Shown: positions 10,091 through 18,004 of the stretch, piece by piece
How positions within the stretch are numbered: position 1 is the first letter of the stretch
How the letters are laid out: every line of letters begins with the position of its first letter
NCBI GenBank assembly: GCA_902792815.1
Contig: CADBAY010000009.1
Location: 1-64,000, forward strand
Direction of reading: 5' to 3'
Origin: an uncultured Bacteroidia bacterium
Lineage (GTDB): Bacteria; Bacteroidota; Bacteroidia; Bacteroidales; UBA932
Length of the DNA: 64,000 nt
The notes under the pieces: model-generated
Databases searched by the model: none
What the model was told of the DNA's origin: nothing
The model's input: the letters and a program-made list of their open reading frames with translations, nothing else
Made by a program: the position numbers and the translations under genes

Positions 10091-11589
10091 TGCCGGACAA
10101 CAGCTCCAAACGACCCCGTAAGGCCCAGGCCGCAAACCTGGACGCCATAGGGCTTGAGATGGGTAACAAACCGCCTCAGGCCCTTGACGTCGAGGAGGCA
10201 GTGCTCGGCGCCATGCTGCTCGAGCAGTCCTGCGTGGACCAGGCCATGGAAGAGCTGACCGCATCCTGTTTCTACGACCAGAAGCACAGGATGATTTTCG
10301 AGGCCATGTCCTCGCTGGTGCTCGACCACACCCCGGTTGACATCATCACGGTGAGCAACCGCCTCAAGGAAAAGGGTGACCTCGACACGGTGGGAGGCCC
10401 TGCCATGCTTGCCGGCCTCTCCGAGAGGGTGGGAGCCGCGGCGCACATCGAGTTCTACATCAAGATACTCAAGCAGAAGACCATCCAGAGGGACCTTATC
10501 ACCGCTTCGTACGATATCCTGCGGGACGCTTACGACGAGTCGGTGGGCGTGGACGACCTTATCGACAAGGCCCAGACCAAGGTCTATGACGCCATACAGA
10601 GCAATGTGCGCAAGGAGGTCCAGGACATAGGCAGCATCATCAACGAGGCCATGGGCGACATCCAGGAGCAGCAGACCTCCGAGGGCCTCAGCGGCGTGCC
10701 GTCTGGCTTCGTGAGCATCGACCGTATCACCAACGGCTGGCAGCGTTCCGACCTTATCATCCTCGCCGCCCGTCCTTCGGTGGGTAAAACGGCATTTGCC
10801 CTTAACCTTGCCCGCAACGCCGCCGTGGACCATCATATGCCGGTGGCTGTGTTCTCGCTGGAAATGTCGGCAAAGCAGCTGGTCAAACGCCTTATGACCA
10901 GCGAGTCGGGCCTCAGCGCCGACAAAATCAAGGGTAACCGCAAGCTCGAGCCGCACGAGTGGGAGCAGCTCGAATTCAAGATCCGCAACCTCTCCAAGGC
11001 ACCTTTCTACATCGACGATACCCCCGGCATGCAGATAATGGAGTTCCGCACCAAGGCCAAGAACCTTGTCAAGAACAAGGGAGTGAGGCTCATAGTGGTG
11101 GACTATCTGCAGCTGATGCAGGGCCCGGTGGAGCTTAAGGCCGTGCGCGAGCAGGAAGTGGCTGCCATTTCCCGTACCCTCAAGGCCACCGCCAAGGAGC
11201 TCGATATCCCTATCATCGCCCTCTCGCAGCTGTCCCGCCAGGCCGTCACCCGTGCCGGCAGCAGCGGCAAGCCCTTGCTGAGCGACCTTCGCGAGTCGGG
11301 ATCCATCGAGCAGGACGCCGATATGGTGATATTCATCCATCGTCCTGACTATGTGGGCCTTAGCGAGAATATCGAAGACCGCGAGAAGACGCAGATCATC
11401 ATCGCCAAGCACCGTAACGGCGAGACAAAAGACATAGACATGGTGTTCAAGAGCGAGCAGATTCGCTTTATGGAGATGGACGAGGCACTTGACAGCCTTG
11501 CCGCCCGCACCGTCCCCTCAAGTATGAACGACGATGTGCCTTTTGAAGGTGCGTCTTACGGCGGCTTCGGCCCCACCTCTGAATTTTAA
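10090..11589 (+). CDS. dnaB: Replicative DNA helicase DnaB
   Basis: A 499-residue hexameric helicase that unwinds DNA at the replication fork. The N-terminal domain begins near PPQALDVEEAVLGAMLL. The RecA-like domain carries the Walker A motif (ARPSVGKTAFAL, about residues 225-237), a Walker B-type strand (LIVVDYLQLM) and the family sequences SLEMSAKQL and SDLRESGSIEQDAD. No intein is present. It starts on the last base of the preceding gene and ends on the first base of rseC. Confidence 0.97.
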   Translation: MPDNSSKRPRKAQAANLDAIGLEMGNKPPQALDVEEAVLGAMLLEQSCVDQAMEELTASCFYDQKHRMIFEAMSSLVLDHTPVDIITVSNRLKEKGDLDTVGGPAMLAGLSERVGAAAHIEFYIKILKQKTIQRDLITASYDILRDAYDESVGVDDLIDKAQTKVYDAIQSNVRKEVQDIGSIINEAMGDIQEQQTSEGLSGVPSGFVSIDRITNGWQRSDLIILAARPSVGKTAFALNLARNAAVDHHMPVAVFSLEMSAKQLVKRLMTSESGLSADKIKGNRKLEPHEWEQLEFKIRNLSKAPFYIDDTPGMQIMEFRTKAKNLVKNKGVRLIVVDYLQLMQGPVELKAVREQEVAAISRTLKATAKELDIPIIALSQLSRQAVTRAGSSGKPLLSDLRESGSIEQDADMVIFIHRPDYVGLSENIEDREKTQIIIAKHRNGETKDIDMVFKSEQIRFMEMDEALDSLAARTVPSSMNDDVPFEGASYGGFGPTSEF

Positions 11590-11996
11590 TGGAGCAGATT
11601 ACGCATAAAGGCCGTATTGTGGCCATAGATCCGGATATTACCACCATCGAGATAATAGCCGAGTCGGCTTGCGCCTCCTGCCACGCCAAAGGCCTCTGCG
11701 GCCTCGGCGAGGAAAAGGTAAAGCAGATTCAGGTACGCACCAGCGCCTGGACTCCCCGCCAGGTGGGAGACGAGGTTGAGGTAGTGCTCAAAAAATCGAT
11801 GGGCTACAAGGCGGTGTTCATTGCCTACGGCCTGCCCCTGGTGGTGCTCTTTGCGGCTCTGATGCTGCTGGGCGCCCTTGGCGTGGGCGAGCTCTGGGCG
11901 GGCCTGGGGGCCCTCGGAGCCGTGGCCGTGTGCTACTTTGTGCTTTTCCTGTTCCGTAACAAAATAAGCAAAGACTATTCATTTTTTCTCAAATGA
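11589..11996 (+). CDS. rseC: RseC/SoxR-reducing-system family protein
   Basis: A 135-residue membrane protein with an N-terminal cysteine-rich part (CASCHAKGLCG, about residues 28-38) and two hydrophobic helices in the second half. RseC-like proteins are tied to Rnf/Rsx complexes, and in Bacteroidota this gene usually precedes rnfB, as it does here. Its role in assembling or tuning the Rnf complex is inferred from this linkage. It overlaps rnfB by four bases. Confidence 0.85.
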   Translation: MEQITHKGRIVAIDPDITTIEIIAESACASCHAKGLCGLGEEKVKQIQVRTSAWTPRQVGDEVEVVLKKSMGYKAVFIAYGLPLVVLFAALMLLGALGVGELWAGLGALGAVAVCYFVLFLFRNKISKDYSFFLK

Positions 11997-12925
11997 CCAA
12001 CACGATAATCTGGACCGTAGCGATCCTCACATGTCTTGGCCTTCTTCTGTCGCTGGTGCTCTTCTGGGTGGCCAGCAAGTTCAAGGTTGAGGAAGATCCG
12101 AGGATAGACGAGATTGAAAAGACCTTACCGGGCGCCAATTGCGGCGGATGCGGATTCGCAGGCTGCAGGGCTTTTGCCGACGCCGCCGTCAAGGCCGGCA
12201 ATCTCGACAAGAACTATTGCCCCGTGGGAGGCAGCGAAGTTATGAACAAGGTGGCGGCCATACTCGGCTGCGAAGTAAAAGAATCAGCGCCCATGGTGGC
12301 CGTGGTGCGCTGTAACGGCAGTTGCGCCAACCGTCCCAAGATCAACGACTACCAGGGAGCAGAAAGCTGCAAGGTGAAGGCTGCCCTGTATGGAGGCGAC
12401 ACGGGATGCCTCTTCGGCTGCCTGGGCTGCGGCGACTGCGTTGCCGCCTGCGCCTTCGGAGCCCTGAGCATGAACCCCGAGACAGGCCTCCCCGTAGTGG
12501 ACGAGAGCAAGTGCACGGCCTGCGGCAAATGTGTGGCCGCCTGCCCCAAGCGCATCATTGAGCTGCGCGCCAAGGGCCCCCGCGGCATGCGGGTGTTCGT
12601 TTCGTGCACCAACAAAGACAAGGGCCCCGTGGCCCGCAAGGCTTGCTCCGCCGCTTGTATCGGATGCGGCCTGTGCGAGAAGACCTGCACCCACGGCGCC
12701 ATTACCGTGGCGGACAATGTGGCATACATCGATTTTGCCAAGTGCAAGCTCTGCCGCGAGTGCGAGGCCGTATGCCCCACCGGAGCCATACACGGCGTAG
12801 GATTCCCCAAGCCTCTTGACAAAGAAGCCGTCAAGAAACGCATCGCCGACCGCAAGGCACGTGCTGCCGAGGCAGCTAAGGCCGCCGTTCAACCAGAGGT
12901 AAAGAAGGAGGAAAGCAATGGCTAA
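11993..12925 (+). CDS. rnfB: Rnf electron-transport complex subunit B
   Basis: The iron-sulfur subunit of the ion-pumping ferredoxin:NAD+ oxidoreductase. It has an N-terminal membrane helix, a four-cysteine cluster domain (GANCGGCGFAGC, with a later Cys in NYCPVGG), and then four ferredoxin-type CxxCxxCxxxC motifs (CLGCGDCVAAC, CTACGKCVAAC, CIGCGLCEKTC, CKLCRECEAVC). It is 310 residues long, with an Ala/Lys-rich tail. It overlaps rnfC by eight bases. Confidence 0.95.
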   Translation: MTNTIIWTVAILTCLGLLLSLVLFWVASKFKVEEDPRIDEIEKTLPGANCGGCGFAGCRAFADAAVKAGNLDKNYCPVGGSEVMNKVAAILGCEVKESAPMVAVVRCNGSCANRPKINDYQGAESCKVKAALYGGDTGCLFGCLGCGDCVAACAFGALSMNPETGLPVVDESKCTACGKCVAACPKRIIELRAKGPRGMRVFVSCTNKDKGPVARKACSAACIGCGLCEKTCTHGAITVADNVAYIDFAKCKLCRECEAVCPTGAIHGVGFPKPLDKEAVKKRIADRKARAAEAAKAAVQPEVKKEESNG

Positions 12926-14267
12926 ACTTACATTCTCCATAGGTGGCATCCATCCCGCCGACAAGAAGCTTGCAAAAGACTGCAAGATAGAGACCCTGCC
13001 CCTGCCTCCCAAGGTATATGTGTCTATGTTCCAGCACCTTGGCGCCATGGCTAAGCCCGTTGTGACGGTCGGCGACTCGGTGAAGGCCGGGCAGATCATC
13101 GCCGAACCGGGCGGTTTCATTTCGGCCTACATCCACTCTCCGGTGAGCGGCAAGGTGACCGCCATCGGGCCCCGTAAAGACCTTGCCGGCTTCAACCAGA
13201 TGCACATCGAGATTGAAGTCCAGGGCGACGAATGGGCAGAGGGCATAGACTTGAGCCCCGAGCTGGTAACCGCCATCCCCGAAGACCGCGATTTCATACT
13301 CGACCGAATCAAGATGAACGGCGTGGTAGGTCTGGGTGGCGCTACATTCCCCACCCACGTCAAGCTTAACCCGCCGCCCGGCAAGACCGCCGACTGCCTC
13401 ATCCTTAACGGAGCCGAGTGCGAGCCTTTCCTTACCAGCGACTTCCGCATCCTCCTGGAGCGCACGGACGAGATAGTGGTGGGCGCCGCCATAATGCAGA
13501 AAGTCCTTGGCGGATGCCCTTGCGTGATAGGCATCGAAGAGAACAAGCCCGAGGCCATCGAGGCTGTACGCGCTTCCGTAAACCGCCTGGGCTATCCGGG
13601 AATACGCGTGGCAACTCTCCGCAAGCGTTACCCTCAGGGCGGTGAGAAGCAGCTCATCGACGCTGTGATGCACCGTCAGGTCCGCTCCGGCGGCCTCCCC
13701 ATCGACGTGGGCGCCGTGGTGCAGAACGTGGCCACTTCGCTCGCAGTTTACGAGGCGGTGCAGAAGAATAAACCGCTGGTTACCAACACACTTACGGTCA
13801 CCGGCGACGTTATCGACCCCGCCCGTCAGCACAACTACCTCTTCCGCATCGGCATGCCTCTGTCGTATATCGCGGAGTACGCCGGCGGAGTTCCCGAGGG
13901 GACGGTCAAGATTGTGAGCGGCGGCCCTATGATGGGCAAGGCTATTGCCAATCTCGATGCCGCCACCGTCAAGGGTTCGTCTTCGATACTCTATCTGGGC
14001 TCGTCCACTCTGCGTCACGCCGCTACGCCTTGCATCAGCTGCGGACGCTGCGCCGACGCCTGCCCTATGGGGCTCGAGCCATTCTTGCTCAAGAGACTCT
14101 ATGATGCCCAGGACATCGAAGCCCTGGAAAAGAATGCGGCTCAGGACTGCATCGAGTGCGGTTGCTGCCAGTACAGCTGTCCCGCCTACGTTCCTCTGCT
14201 CGACAATATCCGCATGGCTAAGGCCCAGGTGATGGGTGTTATCCGTGCCAGAAACGCCAAGAAATAG
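12918..14267 (+). CDS. rnfC: Rnf complex subunit C
   Basis: The peripheral NADH/FMN-binding subunit of Rnf, 449 residues. The flavoprotein-type core contains the glycine-rich GVVGLGGATFPTHVK and NGAECEPFLTSD. Two [4Fe-4S] motifs follow near the C-terminus (CISCGRCADACPMG and CIECGCCQYSCPA). It passes electrons between NAD(H) and the membrane subunits. A Shine-Dalgarno-like AAGGAGGAAA precedes ATG 12918, which is unusual in this phylum. Confidence 0.96.
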   Translation: MAKLTFSIGGIHPADKKLAKDCKIETLPLPPKVYVSMFQHLGAMAKPVVTVGDSVKAGQIIAEPGGFISAYIHSPVSGKVTAIGPRKDLAGFNQMHIEIEVQGDEWAEGIDLSPELVTAIPEDRDFILDRIKMNGVVGLGGATFPTHVKLNPPPGKTADCLILNGAECEPFLTSDFRILLERTDEIVVGAAIMQKVLGGCPCVIGIEENKPEAIEAVRASVNRLGYPGIRVATLRKRYPQGGEKQLIDAVMHRQVRSGGLPIDVGAVVQNVATSLAVYEAVQKNKPLVTNTLTVTGDVIDPARQHNYLFRIGMPLSYIAEYAGGVPEGTVKIVSGGPMMGKAIANLDAATVKGSSSILYLGSSTLRHAATPCISCGRCADACPMGLEPFLLKRLYDAQDIEALEKNAAQDCIECGCCQYSCPAYVPLLDNIRMAKAQVMGVIRARNAKK

Positions 14268-14271
14268 ACTT

Positions 14272-15255
14272 ATGAAACAATTGACAGTCTCTCCTTCGCC
14301 GCATGTGCATTCTCCTGCTTCGACCAATAGGATAATGCTCGACGTTGTTATAGCGCTCCTTCCTGCACTGCTGGTGTCTTTCCTCTTCTACGGATGGTCC
14401 GAGCTGCTGGTGATAGCTGTGAGCGCCGTGAGTTGCGTGGGCCTCGAATGGCTCATCGCCCGCTTTGTGATGAAGCGCCCCGAGCTGTTCAGCGGCTCTT
14501 CGGCTCTGGTTACCGGTCTGCTTCTGGCCATGAACCTGCCCACCACATCACCCTGGTGGATGATAGTGGTAGGAGCCGTGGTCGCAATCGGCATAGCCAA
14601 GATGTCTTTCGGCGGCCTTGGGCAGAATATTTTCAACCCGGCCATCACAGCCCGCGTATTCCTGCTCATATCCTTCCCCGTGCAGATGACTAACTGGGCC
14701 ATGCCCACCTCCGGCTTTATCGCCGCCGATGCAGTGAGCGGCGCCACGCCTCTGGGCATTATCAAGGAAGGTATCAAGTCGGGGCTCCCTATCCCCGAGA
14801 TTCTTGAGGCCAACGGCATGAGCGCGGTCTCGATTTTGCGCGATATCGGTGGCTCCGGCGGTGAGATCTCGGCAGTTGCCCTGCTGGTCGGTTTCGTTTA
14901 CCTGCTTATACGCAAGGTAGTCAAGCCGTGGATCCCGCTCAGCATCATCTGCACTATTGCCTTGATTTCCTTGATATTCCACGGCATCGATCCCGACCGT
15001 TTCACCGGAGTTGCCTTCAACCTGGTCACCGGCGGCGTGCTTCTGGGAGCCTTCTTCATGGCCACCGACTACGTGACCTCGCCCGTCAGCAACTGGGGCG
15101 GAGTGGTGTTCGGCGTGGGCATCGGCTTGATAGTGATGATGATACGCTACTTCGGGTCTTATCCCGAGGGAATGTCGTTCGCCATCCTCATCATGAACTG
15201 CTTCGTGCCTCTGATCAACAGGGCGTTCCACCAAAAGAAATACGGGAGGGCATAA
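14272..15255 (+). CDS. rnfD: Rnf complex subunit D
   Basis: A 327-residue integral membrane subunit. It has many hydrophobic helices and the SGATPLG motif near residue 160, where the Thr is the site of covalent FMN attachment in this family. ATG 14272 lies four bases after the rnfC stop and gives the typical N-terminus (MKQLTVSPSPHVHS). An alternative in-frame start further upstream overlaps rnfC. Confidence 0.96.
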   Translation: MKQLTVSPSPHVHSPASTNRIMLDVVIALLPALLVSFLFYGWSELLVIAVSAVSCVGLEWLIARFVMKRPELFSGSSALVTGLLLAMNLPTTSPWWMIVVGAVVAIGIAKMSFGGLGQNIFNPAITARVFLLISFPVQMTNWAMPTSGFIAADAVSGATPLGIIKEGIKSGLPIPEILEANGMSAVSILRDIGGSGGEISAVALLVGFVYLLIRKVVKPWIPLSIICTIALISLIFHGIDPDRFTGVAFNLVTGGVLLGAFFMATDYVTSPVSNWGGVVFGVGIGLIVMMIRYFGSYPEGMSFAILIMNCFVPLINRAFHQKKYGRA

Positions 15256-15257
15256 GT

Positions 15258-15812
15258 ATGGCAGCTAAATCCAATTTGACCAATATGGCTCTCAGCCTCA
15301 CGCTCGTGTGCCTTGTGTGCTCGGCGCTGCTGGGAGGTATTTATGCCTTGACGGCCGCTCCCATCGAGCAGGCGCAGCAGGCCAAGACCAATTCTTCCAT
15401 CGCCCGAGTGCTTCCTGCTTTCGATTCCGTGCCCGAACTCGAGACCATCGAGGTTGACGGTGCCTCTTATACTTACTACCGCGTGCCCGGAAGCGGCTAT
15501 GCCGTTATTTCCAAGGTGGTCGGCTTCGGCGGCCCTCTCACCCTTATGGTGGGTATAGGCGAGGACGGACTGGTGTGCAATACGGTAGTGCTCTCGCACA
15601 GCGAGACTCCGGGCCTGGGTGCAAAATGCCAGACCGACGCTTCTTTTATCGACCAGTTCAAGGGCTGGGATCCTGCCGCCAGGCGCCTTGCCGTGACCAA
15701 GGACGGGGGAGAGGTTGACGCCATCACCGCATCGACCATCACTTCCCGCGCTTATACAGCCGCGGTTGCCAATGCTTACAATGTTTATCTGAAATTGAGT
15801 GAAAATGAGTAA
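15258..15812 (+). CDS. rnfG: Rnf complex subunit G
   Basis: A 184-residue subunit with one N-terminal membrane anchor and a periplasmic FMN-binding domain. The pattern SHSETPGLGAK is present. The covalent flavin site usually reads SGATxTS; here it is TASTITS, which keeps the modified Thr but replaces the Gly-Ala before it. It starts two bases after the rnfD stop and overlaps rnfE by eight bases. Confidence 0.94.
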   Translation: MAAKSNLTNMALSLTLVCLVCSALLGGIYALTAAPIEQAQQAKTNSSIARVLPAFDSVPELETIEVDGASYTYYRVPGSGYAVISKVVGFGGPLTLMVGIGEDGLVCNTVVLSHSETPGLGAKCQTDASFIDQFKGWDPAARRLAVTKDGGEVDAITASTITSRAYTAAVANAYNVYLKLSENE

Positions 15813-16386
15813 GTTCGGATTGATTACCAAGGGGCTTCTCAAGGAGAATCCTACCTTCGTCCTGGTGCTCGGCCTCTGTCCTACGCTGGCCACCACCACA
15901 TCGGCCATGAACGGCCTGGAGATGGGTCTTGCGACTATGTTCGTGCTCATCCTGAGCAACATAGTCATATCCCTCATCGCGCCGGTGGTGCCCGACAAAG
16001 TGCACATTCCTGTGTACATAGTGGTTATAGCAACCTTCGTTACGCTGCTTCAGCTGCTCATGCAGGCCTACGTGCCCGACGTATACGAGACGTTGGGCCT
16101 GTTCATTCCGCTGATTGTGGTCAACTGTATAGTTCTCGGCAGGGCCGAAGCTTTTGCCAGCAAGAACTCCGTGGGCGATTCCGCCCTGGACGGCATCGGC
16201 ATCGGCATTGGTTTCACGCTCTCGCTTACCGTCATAGGTATAGTGAGGGAGATTCTGGGCAGCGGCTCGATATTCGGTTGGAAGTTTATTGCCGGCGACG
16301 GCGTGCTGGCCTTCGTTATGGCGCCCGGCGCGTTCCTGGTGCTGGGATATCTTATGGTTTTGTTCAACAAACTGGCTAAGAGGTAG
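15805..16386 (+). CDS. rnfE: Rnf complex subunit E
   Basis: A 193-residue polytopic membrane subunit of the Rnf complex, related to RnfA and NqrD. The family sequences LVLGLCPTLATTTSA and IPLIVVNCIVLGRAEAFA are present. RnfA and RnfE together form the ion-conducting core with inverted topology. ATG 15805 is used because it gives MSKFGLITKG; a GTG two codons upstream is less likely. Confidence 0.95.
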   Translation: MSKFGLITKGLLKENPTFVLVLGLCPTLATTTSAMNGLEMGLATMFVLILSNIVISLIAPVVPDKVHIPVYIVVIATFVTLLQLLMQAYVPDVYETLGLFIPLIVVNCIVLGRAEAFASKNSVGDSALDGIGIGIGFTLSLTVIGIVREILGSGSIFGWKFIAGDGVLAFVMAPGAFLVLGYLMVLFNKLAKR

Positions 16387-16388
16387 TT

Positions 16389-16988
16389 ATGGAGTATCTG
16401 ATTATTATCATTTCGGCAATCTTCGTCAACAATATAGTGTTGGCGCAGTTCCTCGGCGTATGCCCCTTCCTGGGCGTGTCGAGCAAGCTTACCACCGCTA
16501 CCGGCATGTCCGGAGCAGTGTGCTTTGTGATTACCCTCGCCACGGTCGTGACTTATCTTATCAATAAGTTCTTCCTGGTGCCCTTGGGGCTTACGTTCCT
16601 CCAGACCATAGCTTTCATTCTGGTCATCGCGTCGCTCGTGCAGATTGTGGAGATTGTGCTCAAGAAGATCAGCCCCTCGCTCTATCAGGCCCTGGGCATC
16701 TTCCTTCCGCTTATCACCACCAACTGCGCAGTGCTCGGCGTTGCTCTTAACGTGGTTACCAAGGAGTTCACCTTCGGCGATTCGGCCCATATGCTCAACC
16801 TCGGCGAGGCTACCGTGTATGCGCTTGCCACTTCGCTCGGCTATGGCCTGGCGATGATCCTCTTCGCCGGCTTGCGCGAGCAGCTCGCCATGAGGGACGT
16901 TCCCAAGTCGTTCAAGGGCCTTCCCATAGCCTTTATCACCGTTGGCATAATGGCCATGGCCTTCCTTGGCTTCTCCGGTATCGTATAA
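16389..16988 (+). CDS. rnfA: Rnf complex subunit A
   Basis: A 199-residue polytopic membrane subunit paired with RnfE. The motifs NNIVLAQFLGVCPFLGVS and PLITTNCAVLGVAL are diagnostic. It is the last rnf gene in the order B-C-D-G-E-A and ends one base before ispF. Confidence 0.96.
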   Translation: MEYLIIIISAIFVNNIVLAQFLGVCPFLGVSSKLTTATGMSGAVCFVITLATVVTYLINKFFLVPLGLTFLQTIAFILVIASLVQIVEIVLKKISPSLYQALGIFLPLITTNCAVLGVALNVVTKEFTFGDSAHMLNLGEATVYALATSLGYGLAMILFAGLREQLAMRDVPKSFKGLPIAFITVGIMAMAFLGFSGIV

Positions 16989-16989
16989 C

Positions 16990-17466
16990 ATGTTCCGAAT
17001 CGGCCAAGGATACGACGTCCACGCCCTCCGCGAGGGACTCCCTATGTGGCTCTGCGGGTTGAAGATCGACTCGCCCGTGGGCTTCGTAGCCCATTCCGAC
17101 GGCGACGTGGCCATCCACGCCCTGTGCGACGCCCTGCTGGGCGCCCTTGCACTGGGAGATATCGGTCACCTGTTTCCTGACACTTCTCCCGAGTTTGCCG
17201 GTATCGACAGCAAGATCCTCCTTGCGCGCGTTATGGAAAAGGTTCGCGCGTGCGGGTGGGAGCTTGTAAACGCCGACATAACCATCGCCCTCCAGGCCCA
17301 CAAGATTGCCCGCTACGTGCCGGCCATGCGCGAATGCCTCGCCTCCGTGTGTGGGGTGCCCGCTGGCGCCATCAGCGTCAAAGCTACCACCACCGAGCGC
17401 CTCGGCTTCGTAGGCAGGGGAGAGGGCTGCGAGGTTTGGGCCGTGGTGATGGTGGAGAAGGTATAA
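16990..17466 (+). CDS. ispF: 2-C-methyl-D-erythritol 2,4-cyclodiphosphate synthase
   Basis: This is the fifth enzyme of the non-mevalonate isoprenoid pathway; it cyclises CDP-ME-2-phosphate. The 158-residue protein shows the zinc-binding GQGYDVH at the N-terminus, HSDGDVAIHALCDALLGA, the DIGHLFPDT loop and KATTTERLGFVGRGEG near the end. ATG 16990 follows the rnfA stop directly. It closes the + strand operon; hairpins follow. Confidence 0.97.
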   Translation: MFRIGQGYDVHALREGLPMWLCGLKIDSPVGFVAHSDGDVAIHALCDALLGALALGDIGHLFPDTSPEFAGIDSKILLARVMEKVRACGWELVNADITIALQAHKIARYVPAMRECLASVCGVPAGAISVKATTTERLGFVGRGEGCEVWAVVMVEKV

Positions 17467-17475
17467 TAGTGTCGC

Positions 17476-17556
17476 CGGAGGTCCATTGTATTGCACCTCC
17501 GACAGCAAAAACGCCCTAAAATGATGTTGGAGGTCCAATCCAAAGCACCTCCAGCA
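17476..17556 (+). repeat. Two tandem hairpins with matching design
   Basis: Hairpin 1 (17476-17501) has stem CGGAGGT/ACCTCCG. Hairpin 2 (17525-17556) has stem TGTTGGAGGT/ACCTCCAGCA with one G-T pair. Both have 12-base loops that begin CCA and end GC. The base pair next to the shared GGAGGT core is C-G in one and T-A in the other, which looks like compensatory change. They lie just after ispF. Confidence 0.7.
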
Positions 17557-17565
17557 ACACCCTAA

Positions 17566-17590
17566 TACGGCTGCCATCCCGGCGGCCGTA
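17566..17590 (+). terminator. Terminator hairpin after ispF
   Basis: TACGGCTGCC and GGCGGCCGTA form a 10-bp stem with one G-T pair and a five-base loop, followed by ATACGTTTTATTG. A second stem, TTGCCTTT/AAAGGCAA, lies at 17601-17626. Together these probably end the rnf-ispF transcript. Confidence 0.65.
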
Positions 17591-17687
17591 ATACGTTTTA
17601 TTGCCTTTCAAGGCTTAAAAAGGCAAAAAAGTGAAACTGTACGAAATATTTTTTAACTACTATTTAGATTTATTAATAATTAATTAC

Positions 17688-17695
17688 TAACTTTG
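17688..17695 (+). promoter_or_regulatory. -7 box in front of pilus operon A
   Basis: TAACTTTG matches TAnnTTTG. It lies outside (left of) the palindromic element at 17771-17804 and about 130 bp before the first operon gene. No equally good box is visible at the corresponding position outside the right-hand element. Confidence 0.65.
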
Positions 17696-17770
17696 TAGCT
17701 CAAAGTGTAGTGTGCACAAATTTGTAGTTTTTATAACAGTGGCGTTTTTGGAGGGTAAACACTATGCTGC

Positions 17771-17804
17771 GCAATTGCCGATAATAGGCATTATAAGAAA
17801 TTGA
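17771..17804 (+). promoter_or_regulatory. Palindromic element, left copy (possible recombination site)
   Basis: The core GATAATAGGCATTATAAGAA (17780-17799) is identical to the inverted copy on the right (27867-27904). ATAAT and ATTAT pair around AGGC, and outer CAATT/AATTG also pair. Operons A and B are similar from this core inward (TTGAAAGA and more) and unrelated outward of it. It could be a tyrosine-recombinase crossover site or a leader-RNA hairpin. Confidence 0.6.
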
Positions 17805-17823
17805 AAGACAAAATATTACATAT

Positions 17824-17994
17824 ATGAAAAAAATGAAGAAAAAAGCTCGGTACATCTGTCCTCGCATCATAGGGGCCAGCGCCCTGCTGCAGGACCTTAT
17901 CTGCCAATCGCTCCGCTTTAACGTTCAAGTGGAGGAATTGGAGAACGTGAATGCTGTCTCCGACTCTGGGGAGTATTTTGAATTTAACTCTTAA
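17824..17994 (+). CDS. Short basic peptide leading pilus operon A
   Basis: A 56-residue protein with a Lys-rich N-terminus (MKKMKKKARY), a hydrophobic middle (PRIIGASALLQDLICQS) and an acidic end. A 58-residue homologue leads operon B in the same position, with identity along most of the first 45 residues, so it is a real conserved gene. Many Bacteroidota secretion or pilus loci begin with comparable small proteins, but I know no assigned function. It lies 10 bases before the lipoprotein start. Confidence 0.75.
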   Translation: MKKMKKKARYICPRIIGASALLQDLICQSLRFNVQVEELENVNAVSDSGEYFEFNS

Positions 17995-18004
17995 GTCTGT
18001 GGCT

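Noticed and set aside
12876..14327. Minus-strand frame of 483 residues
   Set aside because: Antisense to rnfC; no protein features.
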